A stretch of DNA of 64,000 bases from Gymnorhina tibicen (taxonomy: Eukaryota > Chordata > Aves > Passeriformes > Artamidae): assembly GCA_013399875.1 (NCBI GenBank), contig VXAZ01008140.1:248001-312000 (forward strand), given 5' to 3'. A model generated the notes under the pieces. It was not told where the DNA came from, ran no database searches, and worked only from the letters and a program-made list of their open reading frames with translations. Within the stretch, counting starts at the first letter, position 1; each line of letters opens with the position of its first letter. The position numbers were made by a program, and so were the translations under genes. Positions 48,101 to 62,906 of the stretch are shown here, one piece after another.

Positions 48101-51100
48101 AGGAATTATTTTCTCTGCCTGAGACTCTTGGTCACACTCAGTTTTCCACAGGGAAGCCGCTGTTTTTCAGCAGGTCCAAAGCCTCAAGTTACCCCTTCAA
48201 ATAGAAATCCACTTGCCTTTCCTAGAATTAAAGCTAATGGAGAAACAATAACTCTACTCCAGCCTGACATCCTGAGCCATGAGAGGGAGTGAGGGGTGTA
48301 GGAGGGATGGAGCAGCTGAGCAGGGAGTATAGTTACACTCAGAGTAATGACCAGCAGCTCCAGAAACCCACAGCACTGTGTTATTGTGTTAGCACTGGAA
48401 GCATGACATGAAAAGCATCGTTTTACCTGCATTATGTTATTAATTTAGCTAAAAGCCATTGCCTTCTCCAGATTGTATTAAAATAACCGTTTCCTACTGA
48501 AATAGCTTCTTTTCTGCCTAGCCAAATAATAAAAGCAGTTGGGTTTGGGGATGTGTAGGAGAAAAGGGCTGCAGGTTTTTTCCAGTTTTTAGGCCTGTGG
48601 AAACTTAAGAGAACACACACACAAAAGTGATGAAAGTCCAAAGGGCCGCAGGGTTTGGTACTCGTTTTTGTTCCCTCCCTGCCAAGGCAGCAGCAGTTGC
48701 CTGTTTTTTCCTTTGTACCTGGCACTGGCAGGACCAGCCTCTGCTCTTGGTACCACCACAGGCCCTTGGCACCCACTTGCAGCTCTGCTGTCCTGAGCTG
48801 ATCCTTTTATTCCATGGCACTCATCTCAGATGGATTTCAGCTGGCTTGGTGGCCTTGCTATTAAAATAAAAACCAGGATGAATCACCTCCAGTTTATACA
48901 TGGAGAGAGTCACAAGCTTGCTCCTCCTGTTAGCCACTGTTTGTCCCATATGCCAAAATAGCCACCCTTTTCTGGGCGTTTCAGCCACCAGAGCCACCAA
49001 AAAACCCTCTTCTTCAACAGGGTAGGTGTTGTCAAAGTTTATTTTAGCCTTTAAAGAAAATAATCCTGACTTGTCCCTGTCAACTTGCTCCTGAGAGTGG
49101 CCTCCTCACACTAATTTTATTATTCATTTCCAAGTTCTGTTTCTTTGGAAGTCTTTTCTATTCATTTGATGCTGAAGCAAAAATCCTTGGGTTATTTTTA
49201 TTCTGTAAACACCAATATTTGCTCTTGCAGTGACCTAAAGGGTAAGGATGCTCTCCAGTGAAAAGAAGGTCAGGAAAGGATGGGAACTTGAGACAGACTT
49301 CAGATTGTGCTAAGACCTCCTCACCAAACCCAGCAGAACAGGACCCTCATTTTGTTATTTATATTTAAAGCCTATCAAAATCTTTGTGTAAGCCTGATCC
49401 TGTTCTCCAGGCAGTTATTCCTGCTGCCACTGAAATAGAGTTTTGTGATCATATGGAAATATGACATAGAGGTCTCACTAAATCCCCCCACAAGTTTTGT
49501 TGCCAAAGTCAGAATTTTCTTGCAAATCCCTCAGTAGTAGAAATACAGATTTGTTCTGCTAACAGTGAGGCTTGAGCTGGTAGAAGAAAAGAGGATTATC
49601 AGTAACATGTCGACAAAGCCGCTGCATTAAACCGTGACACCTGGCCAGGACCCAGCAAAGGTGAAAAAGTGGCAGAATAGGTAGAATAGAGACAATATGT
49701 GAAAGAAATGCCATGAGCTCAATGCAGGAGACATTCACAGGATCCTTTCCACCACATTAAACTGCTATTGATGCACCTAAAGTGTCAGATCCAGTACACA
49801 GACTAACTAGAGCTTAATAGCATCAATACAGGTCTGAAAATCAGATGTATCCCTGGCAAAATGCAGTCAGAGGGAGCAGGGTGCAGCCCCTCAGTGAAAC
49901 GCAACATGCAGTTAAACTGTGCAACCCATTGCTACAGGATATTTTGGAAAGCAATTGGAAAAATCTGTCCATGGGTGTTAAATAAAAAAGGCACCATCAC
50001 AAAAACCCCCCTAGGCTGAAGTCACTGGAAAAAACCCAAACATGTAGGAAAACTCTGTGCTGGTTGTTACCCTCTTGCCTGGCTGCTCTCGCTGGGGACA
50101 GGGCCATGAGACTGGACAGATTTACACTGTGAGTGCTCCTTCATCCTCAGGGTCTTTGACCCAGGGACAGGCACTACCTTCACTCCAAATTAGCATTGCT
50201 GATTTTTCTAAACAAGATTAAGGTCAGTGCACAGAGTTGTGCTCCTGCCGCTTGACTTTGAAACCAGGACTTTGCATGCATGAGGAATGCAAAGCACAGG
50301 GGCAATAGAGATGGAGCAATGCCAAGTAAGAGCAGAATCATCATAAACAGGGGATTTGCACATCATCTATTAAAGCTTTCTGGACAGGGACCATCCTGCT
50401 GGCACAGAGACATCCAGCACCACCCATGCACTGCCCTGATGTCCAGCTACAGGACATATGTGTGCCTTTGATTGTAAACAGACAAGTCTAGAAGTGATCT
50501 TTTTTTTTTCCACAGGCCTGCACTTGTTTGCTTCTTGTCCAAACTAACAAGATCTATCCCCAAAGAGTGAAAAAATAAATCTCTTTTCATGTAATGTGAA
50601 CACACAGACAAACCCCAAACCTTTGAACAGGGCTTGTAGAGAGTCCAAGGAAGCCACAGGTACACGATGCAAAGGAGACACGAGCGTTACACCCGTTTGG
50701 CACCTGAGGAAAGTGAACCTCAGCTCTGCTGGAGCACCAGGGATGGGTGTCTGATGCAGATTAGGAAACAGATTACTGTCCCCAGGAAGAAAACAAGACT
50801 GTGAAGGAACAAACCCATTGGGCTCTGATCCTCCTGGATCACTAAACACTTCACTAAATCCTGGGCAAGGAGATTGGGCACCTCTGTGCTCCCACTGGGG
50901 GACCCATTTTCTCCCAAGAATAAGCAAAAGGCTTTTCAGATTGATTCTCCTCTCCCCAGAGTAAGGATTTACACGTCAGGGATTTTAGGGATAAAAAAGG
51001 CCTGTTACAAATGCCAAGCTGCTGTCTCTGGCTGCCTTGACCTCCCTTCCTCCCTAAGTGTGCTCTTTCCAACCAGTTTACCTGGCTAGTACAAGCTCTT

Positions 51101-54100
51101 TTCTTCCAATACCACAAGCAACCTTGGGACACTCAAGGAAATGAAGGATATGAACCCAAACTGTTAAACAGCATTTTTAAGGCAGCAAATGAGCCAGCAC
51201 AGCCATCTCCCATGAAGTAGAAAAAGCGAAAGAGTTTGAATTCAAAGTCTTGCAGAAAGATGTGAGCCCATCAACTGATGGAGGACTTTTGGCTGTGTTT
51301 CACCACTTTATCGTGGCACAACAGTTTAGAGTGGTGTTTGGATTTGTCCCAGTCACCCCCTTTTCCTGCTCCTGTACAGCCAAGAGGAGGATTGGTTCTC
51401 TGATGTCTCAAGCACCCCACTGCAGAGCTCAGACCCCAAGGACCAATCTCCTCTTCAAGCAGTAATTTCCCAAGTGCCCTTCCTGGCCTGTTCTTTCTAA
51501 TCCTCTACTTCTCAGAAACCTTTAAATAGATATTTTAAATACCAACCAGATTCTCAGACTTGGCAGATAAACTATGGGTCCCATAAGAGTTATATTTTCT
51601 TTGAAAGCTTTGAATGAAGCTTTTATAAAAAACTTCATTAATATTGCTACCTATATGCCTGCTCCCCACTTCCTGCACAAATCCAAACAGATTCTCCACA
51701 CAGAAAGACTTTTGAAATTCGCCTATTTACTTCCCCCAAACAGTGAGAGTGTTACTGAGGAGTTTGTGGTCGAGTCAGGCCACATGCGTGTTGTCTTGCT
51801 GGAGTTTAAAAAGATGAAGCCTTCTATTCACCAGAGATGAAAAAAGTAGATGCAAGAGGGGAGGACATAAAGCTGGGGAGATTAGGGCTCTGGACTCCTG
51901 TGCCCTGGCTCCATGCCTTTGGCACAATTTGGCCCATTTTTGCTATTAGATTATATGACAGTAAAGAGTCATTACAGCTCATGCAGTACAGGGTGTACAA
52001 GGGTGTTAAAGCTGCTTTTGCCAAACGAGTCAAACTTAGTAAAGGAGTTGCTTCAAAAGTAGCACAGACCTTCATTTTGTTTTGTGGGGGTTTTTTTTGT
52101 TGGTTGTGGCTTTTTAAAAAAAAAACAAACAAACCACAAACACCAACATTGCCCCCCAAATCCCCCAAACTATTCTGCTTTATCCATCAAGATCTAACCA
52201 TTCCCTCAAGTAACTGTGCCCCCCCAAATTCTGCTCCCACTGCAGTCAGAGGGTGCAGGACCCCTAGATGAAAGAGGGGTTGGCAACAACTGGGATGCAG
52301 ATGTAGGAGTAAAACACTCTGATAGAGGACAACAGGAATCCAGCATCTCATAGTATTTCTGTTTTTAAAAGTCAGTTTCTTCCAGGTGCATTATTAAAGT
52401 TTGAGTAGCAGTAGGATTAGCTGCAGGCAGCAAAGAGCAACACACTGGGTAAAGATGGGTAAAGATGGGCAGAGAACAGATGGGCAGGCACCTGGGACAG
52501 CCCCACTTCTCTCCTCCACTACATTTTCAATTTCCCTTTTCCCATTCAAGGCCAAAAGACACGTAACTCTTCTTAAAAAGCTACAGCCTACATGCCATGA
52601 CATGCAAGTAATCCCTCTGAAGACTACTTAAATGTTTAAAATTATTCATGCTTGTAAATAGATCTCAGGCAAGGCAGTTGGTACAAGAGGGACTGGGAAA
52701 TCTTTCAGAGCTTCACATACATTCAATGTAAAGTGGTATGTAGGGCTGACAGCCAAGCGTGCACAGTCTGCACCTAGGACACACAGCAATTCCAGACCTC
52801 CTTATGTACAGCGTTAGAGGCAGCAGAATTCATGGAGGGGGCCCTCAATTGGGCACCAAACCTCCTACACCTTGAAATGACTTAGTGGTATCATTTCCTT
52901 TGGCCAGGCTTGGACTGATGGCTTTAGAAATTCTCCTTTGACACAAACTGCCCAAATGTTTGAACCCTTGAGCAGAGAGCAAGGCTCATCACTGGCCAGG
53001 TATCAGAAAAAGGACCACAGACCTAACCTTCAAATAGGACTAAAAGGGAGAGATGCTTTGGGTATCTCAATAGGACTTCTTGTCCTTGTTAAAACAAGTA
53101 GCTTGTTTTAAACTGGGCTTTTAAAATTAAAATGCAGCAAGCAAAGGAAAACAAAATAGGAAAGAAAATCCATTTGAACTTCTTCAGTTGGATATTGAAT
53201 TTCTGATTAAGAGTTGTGTGATCTTCCCTTCCAAAGGAACACCAGAAAATCCTGAACAAAACACAAAATATCTCACAGGAATTTGAATCAGTTATTCAAA
53301 ATCCCTCTGCTCCTCCACAGGCAGCACTCCCAGCACAAAACATCCCCCCAACACCACTGCTGGGGGCTTCCATGACACAAACACAGGGAAGTGCTTTGGG
53401 GAACAGACATGGAGATCTGTTGGAGAACAGCGAGAGCACAAAGTGTCACAGAAGAATTGAAATATTCTTGATTGGAGTTTTCCTTACAAAAAAAAAATTC
53501 CTATTGGAAGGAGAATGTTTTCCAAGCAGCTCATTTAATTATTTGTCAGGGATAGTTACAGCCCACTCCAGTTTGTTTGGCACAAATAATCAAAATCAGA
53601 ATTGCATCAGATTTTGGCTGCAGGAGGGAGATACAGAGTAGCTGTTTCAACTCAAGGCTGGGAGAGCTCTCTCCCACCCTCTCATATCCCAGTGCTTCAA
53701 CCTGCCCTTCAGCCTGAGCTCTGTGGCTCAGGACACCCTGCTGTGCCCCAGGGGATGGCACACAGGTGCTGGAGCCACAGGGCAGATGCTGCAGCCTCTG
53801 AGCATGGCTGTCATCTCACCAGAAATCCATGGGAAAGCCAATTCCATCCCTCAGACTTCCTGGTTCTCAGTGACAGTTTTTCATTATGCACTTCCCCAGG
53901 TGGGTTGGGAAGGTGTTTTCTTGGTACCTGGAAGGCAGTTTGACCCTCTGAGATAGGAAAACCACAGGATTACTGTGATATAGTTTGGAAATTGCCCTGA
54001 AAAACTTTTCTTCCATAAAATTCTCTGTCTTAGGGACTACCTTGGAAGGAGCTGAGCACCTCACATAAATCAAAAGCCTTCCTGGGGCAGAGATTCCATC

Positions 54101-57100
54101 AGGAGGAGCCCCTGTATCACAGTACCACCACACCTACCTGTGCTGTAACCCAACATTTCCAACTGGAAATAACACATTAAATTTGAACTATTGCAGCTGT
54201 GGATAAGAATTCAGTTTTAACGGGAACCCACTGTGAGGGGAGAGAAAACTCCAGCACTGGCTGGTTCTTTGAAAGGAACAAAGGCCAGCAATATCTCAGC
54301 AGAGAGTATGGGAAGGGTAAATATCCATGTGCAGCACAGCCAAGGACTGTTGTCTAGAAGTCCTTCACAGAACAAATGAAAGGCTGAAACCTTAAGAAGT
54401 TTGAGGTTTATTTGGGTTTTTTCTCCTTTTTTTAAGAAGCAAACATCTGTGGGAAGTATTTATGAGACATATAATACACCTCACATAGTACCCTAAGGGG
54501 CATCTTTAGAGTGGAAATAAAGTTTCCATACTAGGAGTTTGTTAACATTGTGGCAGGAATCAGATGCAAACACAAAAGCTCACTTGTTTTGTAATGACTT
54601 GCCGAGGTGAGTGTCCCTTATCAGCAATACTGTTTTCTTTTGGAAAGGAAGGGGCTCTGTGTGTACAAGCAGAGGATGGAAGTTGATGAAAACAGAAGGC
54701 TGGAAAGGTCTGAATGGGTATTTTGTACTGTAATTCTAGCTTGGGGCTGCTTTTTTGGGTGTGGAAATATCAAACACCGACCTCCCACTGACAGTCCTTG
54801 GCAGTGGGATAAGTCACTCATTTATTTTTGCTCAGCCACAAAGCTGCTGTGTAACATGGCAAGGTCCTTCCCAAGTTCCACAGGGTGGATACATCTCCCA
54901 GCAAACCGCCTGCTCCACTCCCAGCCCTCGACTGCCCCTGCTCAAAATATCACCCAGCTCCTGCCCACAGCCAGGTAACCCCCACAGCAGCACTGCTCAG
55001 GCAGCTCTTTCAGTTTGGGAAGAAAAGAGGATTTGTGCAGAAGAAATCTGGGGCCTTTGGTGGCGATCTGGGGCCTTTTCTGCTTCTGACCCAGTGATCT
55101 GTTATAGACTGATGATACCTGAATGATGGGAGAACCTACAGGGAAGTGCTGGGCTCTTCTCTTGAGCAGCGCAAACTCAGAAACCAACATGTGGCATCAA
55201 GATTCAGCATAATTACAGCAGAACCACAACAGTGGGGAGTTCTGATCACAAAATAAATAAACTTGGCATCTGTGCTCTCAGGAGAGCATTTCAGACCTTT
55301 CTGCTGCATCAGAAGGTTCAACCAAATCAATCAACAGCTCTCTTAAGACACCACACCACCACCACCTCTGACATTCCAGAGACCATCATGGCACACTCAA
55401 GCAGCAGGACAACTTTGGGATGTGCTGTCACCAGATCACAAGAGGTTTTCCCTCTGCCCCCATCAGTTTGTCTCCCAGTAATTGTACTGACAGGTCTGAA
55501 CATAATGTGGAGCTGTACCAAAGTCTGGATAGAAAAGCATGGGATCCATCAGCAGGATGCATCAGCAATCCTGTGTCAACAGCCCATGGCAGATGAGGCA
55601 GAAACTCAATGGTTCCTAAGCATGTCATCTCTCACAAGGCACAGGCTGTACGCAGTCACATGCTGCTTGATAGACAGAGGCTGAAAAGTCTGGATTAAAT
55701 AAATGGAAAACAGCCCTGATAACCATCAATGTATCAGTGAACACTCCATTTCCCCACTGCCTTCACACATACAGAGAGGAAAGGGTGCAAGAAAAGAGGA
55801 AACTGTCGTTGTTGTCTTGTCAGGCAACAGAAGCCAATAGACTGAAGGAATGGCTGTGCTATCATCTCCCACAGCCAAGGCAACATGAATAACTGGCCAA
55901 AACACCACAGTTGAGGTTTGACTTTTCATATTTGAGGCTACCCAGCTCAGCCCCATTCTGCCTCTGGAGTGATCCAGGCTGGAACATCCTCAGAGCAATG
56001 ACGAGGATATGATTTCTTTGACCTATGCCAAGTACTGCTTAAAATCCAGTCTGACACTGTGATGCATTTTTGCTCCTCCATTTCTAAGTCAGATACTAAT
56101 ACCTACACAGACTCTGTTCCATAAACAAGTCTGGAACTAGACAGTGGGGATCAAGGGATTTTGCGGTGTTCAGATGATACAGCCAAGGAATGCTCTAACA
56201 CTATCCATCAGAGACAAAAATTTAAAAGGCAGGTTCAAGGAAAGACATCCACCAGGAAAGCACTCATGGGCAAAAGAGTGGCTTGAACTTGAAGTAACTG
56301 TCACTTCAAAACATGTTCTCTTTGTCTGTTGTAGATTTGGCACTTTGTTTGCCATAAGAAGGTCACCATGAAATAATTGGCTGTTAGTAAGAAAATGCCA
56401 GCTTCCTGAGACTAAGAAACTCCTACTCTAGCAGGCTCCTGTCAGAAGACTGGCAGCCAGGGGAAGAATTAGAACAACCCAAAGCCCTCGTGATCCCATC
56501 CACGACAGCCAGCTGTATGCTGCAGGAGCAGTCACCTGCTACAACAGAGACAGGATATGGGGAAGGTCTGGGGAGGGCTGTGCATCAACTGCTGCATGGA
56601 GAAATCCAAAAAGTTGCTTTCTGGCTACAAACCAGGAGCAGAAACAGAATCAGGCATTTTGGTGCAATCTCACTGCCTTCAGTGTGAATTTGAGCATGCA
56701 GTTCTTTAATGCATTAATAAAGTGGTCCTAAAATCCAGGCAAAGCTCCACTCCACAAGCACAGGCACTGCTCTTGACCTCCCTGGAGCCTGGAAACTTCT
56801 TACCTCCAGTTTGGAAATATTCTCAGAGTAATGAGTAATTTGGAAAAATTAACTACTGCTGTGCAAATCACCACAATCTACATCATACTAGATTGATTAC
56901 AAGAACATCAAGTACTAAAATGTCTAAAACCTTACCTACATCATCATCTACTGCTCCTCCCCATCCACACACCCTCCTGCCATATCACTGAAACAAACTT
57001 GCTTGATTTAACATGTTTAATTTCTGACAAAACCTCGTTACCCCTCAGGCAGCCATCAGCCATTCCCTTATTCCAGAAGCCAGAGAAGAGCTACTCTGCT

Positions 57101-60039
57101 CTGCAATTCCTGGTTTCTTCCATCCCCTACACTTCTTAAAGCAGAGTTTGCTCTTTCAGTTCTGAGTAACATCACTCATCCCCAGGAGTCTTTGCAGGGA
57201 GCCAAGAGCAAACTGGTGCTCAGAATCCTCTTTGGCACTATTCTGGGTACTTCAGGGTGAATTTTATCCTGGCCAATTATCCAAGTACCTCTAGTGTGAG
57301 CCCACACCATCAGTGCCTGTAGAGCAGTAACTGGAATATCAACCTGCAATCATACTGTTTTGGATGGACATTCTGAAAACATGGAATGTTCTGGCCTCTT
57401 TTACCACGCAGCTGCGCAGAGGATGGCAGCTGGGCAGAGGATGGCTGCCTGATCAGTCTCATTCACAGTGACTCTTCCTTCTACTGTTTTTTTTGAAGGT
57501 ATGCCTATTTGTTTGATCTAGTTTCTACCTTTTTCTTTTTGTCTTTCCTTTTCGATTCTCAGGGCACTGAGCAGCTCCCAGCTCAGCTGAGCTGATCTCT
57601 TTTTATACTCCATTTCCTTTCATTGGGATAATTTGCGCTTGTGTCCCTCCTAAGCCAGTCTTTCACACATTACAGCAATCATCTGATCTGAGAGAAACAA
57701 GGACAAAAATCACTGTGTTCTGAGAGGCTTGTGAAGATACTGGAGGCCATATGTTCCCATCCCCAAATGGAATGTAACTTACGCTTTCCATCACAACTTG
57801 CTGCTATAGAAGCCCCTTTTATTCAGTTTAAACCTAAGTTGTTGAAGTCTCTCAGCTCCCAACTAGGAGGCCAGCATCCATCAGCTGGAAAAAGGGTGTG
57901 GTCTGTGGTCAGGGACGAGCAGCCAGGACATGCCATCCCTACGACCCACATATCCTGCAACCTTGCAGGGAGCAGCCTCCTCCTGGGCCACAAAGGTACT
58001 TGGGAACTCATGCCATGGAGCCATGTTGTGCACATAGCACTGTGTGTGTCTGCATCATACAGCCTCCCATCCCTGCATTTGTGCTCTCTCTTCCAGCTGT
58101 GTTTTGGAAACCCACTGACAGCAACAGCAGGCTGGTGTCACACTGCTTTTCCACTGTGTACCAATCCCCTGCTGATGTACACAGGGTGATCCAAGCCTGG
58201 GTGTGTCAAACCTGGTCCCTGTGCCTGGGGGACGGCCAATACTACAGCCACACTTTTCCCAGTTCATCAGCCCACTCCCTGTATTAAGTCTGAGTCCAAA
58301 CCCGCTCATGAGAAGAATGGCACCCCATAATCACCTCCATCAGCATTTAATCTTTACCATCTTATCACACTGTGGAACACATCAAGCAACTTTAGGTTTC
58401 TTCACCTGCTGCTGCTTTCTCATCTATATTCTCTGGAACACACAGTCTTCCATCCAGCCTTATTCCAGTTAAAACTCTTCACCTCTCTCCCCACACTCCA
58501 TAAAGCCTCCCCACAGGTCTTCAATTGCTGCGCACCACCAGCTTCCCACCCTCCCACCAACACCCCAGCCACGGCTTTGGCTCACTCGGCTCTCTCCCTG
58601 CTCCCGGACTAGATCCAAATGCAGTAACTGCATGGGGCTTGCCATTTCAAGAACGTGGCCTCTCACATTCCCCACCCTGACAAAATCCCCATCCCCACCT
58701 TGCCAAACTCCTGTTCAGGTTCACGTGTTGGCTCATCCTCCCATGGCTGCATCTGCCTCTGCTCTGGCCTTGGCTGAGGCTTTGCCTCAGCTCTTATCTG
58801 CCTGGAACAGCACCAGGATGATTTTGCTTTAAACCTGTTTGCTTCCCCCAAATAATTCTCCCTTTTCTTCTATCTTTTGATTTCCTCTTCGGCACCCAAG
58901 GCAAAGCCACTTCCCTGTACTCTCAAGGACCCTTCAGAGCCCCACCATAAACAGCAGCAAAGTGCACCCCTCTCCTCCCTCAGAGCTTTTCCAACTCTTT
59001 CCTCTCTGATATCTCAAAGAAAATTCCCCCAAACAGCCAAGGCTGCTGCTGTGCCAAAGGCACTGTTGCTCTTGAAAGCCACAGTTTGCTCTGTTGCTCT
59101 CACTGCTTCCAAGCTCAGTGTGTCCATATCACCATGGGCTCCATCCTTCCACCCACACTGTCCCTGTTCCTACCTGGGACCCTCCACCCTGCAGCACCAC
59201 AGCTGATTAACTGTGTGTCAGGAAGACTCGTGCATCTAAACAAACTCCAATTTCTTCCATCTCCCTTGTAAAGGAAAAATTCATCCTTTGCAATTTCTTT
59301 TTATGAGACTAGCTTTTGTAGACCCTCCAGCTCTAGTTATGGAAAATAAGTGGAAACTCCTGGCAGGGGATTATATTCTTTGTTGTTGTTTTTTTTTTTT
59401 TTAATATATACGAGCAAAAGCGTATATTATGTGCTGCCTACATTGGCTTTGCCAACAAAATTTGCTGATGCTTGCAAAAACTATAGGATAGTTGTCCAAA
59501 TTTGCCTGCCACTTGCTACCCACAGACAGTCATGAATTGTCCGTCTTGCTGACAAGTTAATGTTGCATCATAAACTGCAAGTTTTGTTGCTATAACACAT
59601 GACTGAATTCAATATGTCAGGAAAATGATTAATTGCCCCAGAGATTTGGATCTTTAAAAATAGCAGAAATTCAAAAGCCCAATGTTCTTTATTCTAATGC
59701 TGGTAGAATTTACATCATGGTTAATAAATAACAGGCCTCCTTCAGAAATTAGGTCATTAGATTATTCTATTTGCAAACATAAAAATTCAATCAGATGGAA
59801 CTGGTAATATCTAGGATACACTGATGAGACTATTATGACATCTCAAAAGCTTATGGGGATTATTTCAAGAAAATCTTGGTCTGACTTTCATGTGTTTGCA
59901 AGTTTAGGTACTCCAGTATTGGGGTAAGATAAAAAAAATTAAAAGGTTCTTTACAGCAACTCAGAAATTTGTATCTCATAATATCCCAAAAAAGTGGTGC
60001 ATGTCCTTACAAGGGGCAGGCACTAATCTCTCTGTGACA
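42116..60039. other. Long intergenic stretch, no exon recognised
   Basis: About 18 kb without a supported gene. Noted inside are a short repeat of AAATCAGGGA words at 42930-42964, an A19 run at 46333-46351, an AT-rich segment dense in homeodomain-like motifs at 46169-46222, another AT-rich segment with an HNF1-like site at 59720-59732, and a T-run near 59390. KIF12 and AMBP, which lie upstream in mammals, were looked for by eye and not recognised. Confidence 0.45.
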
Positions 60040-60305
60040 GGGACAGGACTGAAGGGAACAGCTGGAGCTGTGTCAGGAAAGGTTTAGGTTGAATATTAGG
60101 AAAAGGTTCTTCCCCCGGAGGGTGCTGGGCACTGCCCAGGCTCCCCAGGGAATGGGCACCGCCCCGAGGCTCCCAGAGCTCCAGGAGCATTTGGACAGCG
60201 CTCTCAGGCACAGGGTGGGTTTGTGGGGTGTCTGTGCAGGGCCAGGAGCTGGACTGGATGATCCTCCTGGGTCCCTTCCAACTCAGAATATTCTATGATT
60301 CCATG
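60040..60305 (+). mobile_element. CR1 LINE 3' fragment
   Basis: AGGTTTAGGTTGAATATTAG, GAAAAGGTTCTTCCCCCGGA, CTGGACTGGATGATCCTCCT, GGGTCCCTTCCAACTCAGAA, TATTCTATGATTCCATG is a CR1 tail of a subfamily distinct from the copies in COL27A1 introns. It is GC-rich in the middle and has no coding capacity. Confidence 0.88.
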
Positions 60306-61620
60306 AAAACAGAATATGTGCTTTCAGCATTTGGAGCTGCAGTTGCAAGAGGTCCTTCCAAGCCCTATACAGTACCATTATGACAAATGTGCTCTGAACT
60401 CACATATTCTCCAGTCATTTTGCTGCTTTTTATGTAGCTGGGATGCATGAGACCATAACCAAAGAATCTAATTCCAGGGTAGCACGTTACATTGAGCACT
60501 CTGGTGCTCCTCTGCTGAGCGTGGCATGCAGCACCACAACAAAACCCAGCAAAACCCACTCTCTCCACCAAAACAACCAAGGGATTGCACAATAACTGGG
60601 TTATTGCACCAAAACCAAGGGAGACTTGCCCATCCCAAAGATGATGCACTTTCTGCAGTGCATCCCCAGCCATCACAGATGGCCTTAGCCAGTGCTTGAC
60701 AGCAAATCTGCAGAGGGAACTGCTTCTGGTGGGATGCTCAGGCAAACCCAGAGACAGGCAGGAAGGGGCCACATTTCCCTTCCTGAGCCAATCCTGACCA
60801 TTTTCACATACCTCTCCTGCACAGAGCAGCCTTCCCAGACCCAGCACCCCACTAAGAACCTGTGAAGAGCTGCTGTTGCCAGGAGGCACATGGAAAAATA
60901 GAAGCCAATTATAAGCAATGGCTGGGCTGACAGTGAGTATTTTTAATACAGCCACCACACACAAATGCCAATACACTGGACTGAATCCCTTTCTCATCAG
61001 CCCTTTGTATGCTGCAGGCTGCCAAGGGGAGCACAGCCCCCAGCATGACAGAGCCTGACCTCAGGGCTTCCTTCCTGGGGTGTGGGATGAGGGAATAGGC
61101 GCTCTGAGGCTTCAGGAAGCAGATGTGGATAAAATCCACTGGGATATTACCAGTTTGTTAAGCCGGTACCTGTGTCTGTTTCATTTCTCAGAAGTCGTGG
61201 CAATGCAGGAAGAATCAATAGTTCCCCAGTGTTAGAGGATGCCTGGAACAGAACAGGCTGCTTTTACCCAGAGCACACCTATTCCCAAGAGCTGCAGGGA
61301 AATTTGGCACATAAAGGCAAATGATTGAGTGGCTTTGTCATAATACAGACCTGGGGTCATGCTGAGGAGGAGAGGGAAACCCCCTGGGGGCCTGCAGGGA
61401 GACCTTATCTCCTGCAAAGGGACACAGAAGCCTGTGGGGACAGAGGAGAGGCTGCACACAGGGCTCTCCATCACTCTGCTCCTGCCTTGGGGCCAGTGCT
61501 GGCTCTGACAGCAGCCACTAACACCAGCCTTCATGTTAAACAACACATCTATCAGTCTGCAGCCTGTGCTCTAACAGCCCTATACAGCCCAGCACTCCAG
61601 AAAACAGGACACACCACACT

Positions 61621-61737
61621 CTTGGGACAGAGGGCTCTTTCCTATTTTCTCTTTAAATGCCTCCCTGCTTCTCTTGGGGCAGAGGGCTCTTTCCTATTTT
61701 CTCTTTAAATGCCTCCCTGCTTCTCTTGGGGCAGAGG
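61621..61737. repeat. 52-bp tandem duplication (2.25 copies)
   Basis: A 52-base unit starting CTTGGGACAGAGGGCTC at 61621 recurs at 61673 with a single A-to-G difference, and a partial third copy begins at 61725. The near-identity indicates a recent duplication, probably variable in copy number. Confidence 0.93.
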
Positions 61738-62906
61738 AAGGTTGGTAAATAGAGCCTATGCTAGCACAGAAACACAAGCCTAGCCTGTACCTGGGTTGTT
61801 TGTTTTAGAAAATGTTCTCCACTGAGGCTTTTCTGTTCCCTCCAGTCTCCACACCGGGACCCCAAGCTTTGGCCAAGCCTCTGCTCCTAACACTTTTTTG
61901 TTTTCTTAAATGGACTGAGAAGTCCTTTCATAAAGTTCACTTGAGGGAAACACATTTATCCCAGGGTCCAAGCACGATTTCAGCTCAGCCCCTCACCCAC
62001 ATCAACAGTGAGCCCATCTCATGACAATGCCCTGGCCTTGAAGAACCACATCCATGCACAAAAACCCCTTTCTGAGAAGATTTTGCATCCATGGAGCTGC
62101 AAGGACTTATAGCAATTCTCTCACCACAGCTCTCCAGGTGGCAGACACCACCCTGATGCTCTCCCTCAGCTGCATCGGCCTGCCTGCTGCTGATGTGGTC
62201 TTGGGAAAACTCAGTATTTAAGACATCTTCCCTCCCCATTTTCAAGTCTGGGCACCTAAGTGTGAATATAAGTATCTGTTTTTGCAAGTGTCCTGTAGTT
62301 TTTCCAACCTTAAAGTGTGGAAGGCAATGTTTAAAAAATGGGTAGAAGCACTTCTGTGACAGTTTCATGTTTCAGACCTGGTTATTCCACACTATTTTTT
62401 GAAGGGCAAGTTCTCACTGCTGGAGGAAGGCACAAAAAAGTCCAACAGTGCTTTACGGGGTGACTCCTCCTGACTCAAGAAACAGGTCCTGGGACTAACC
62501 CTGACCCTATTGTATGGAGCTGGCTAGAAAACTTGCCCATTTCCTATGTTAGATTTCCATCAGAATTTGGGATAGGCACAGAAACGAGCAAGAAGACAAC
62601 AAGAAGATACAAAAACCCCTGGAAAATTAACCCCTGGCTGCAAAACAATTCAGTAAAGTCACAAATAAGCCCAGTAGAATGAGTTGTCTTTCCTGGCTGT
62701 CCAGTCACAGTCACCTCCCAGGATGTATGAAACATCAGTATGGGATGGAGATGAGCTTCCCAGAAGTCCATGTAGGAATGGACCAGGAGTGGAGGCAGCA
62801 GAGAAAGTTTGGTGTCCCGGGGGAGCAGCCACACACTGCTCCAAAAGCTGACCTTCCAGTCCTCCACAATGAGGGGGAGGCTTTAATAATTTCTAAGAAA
62901 AGCAGG

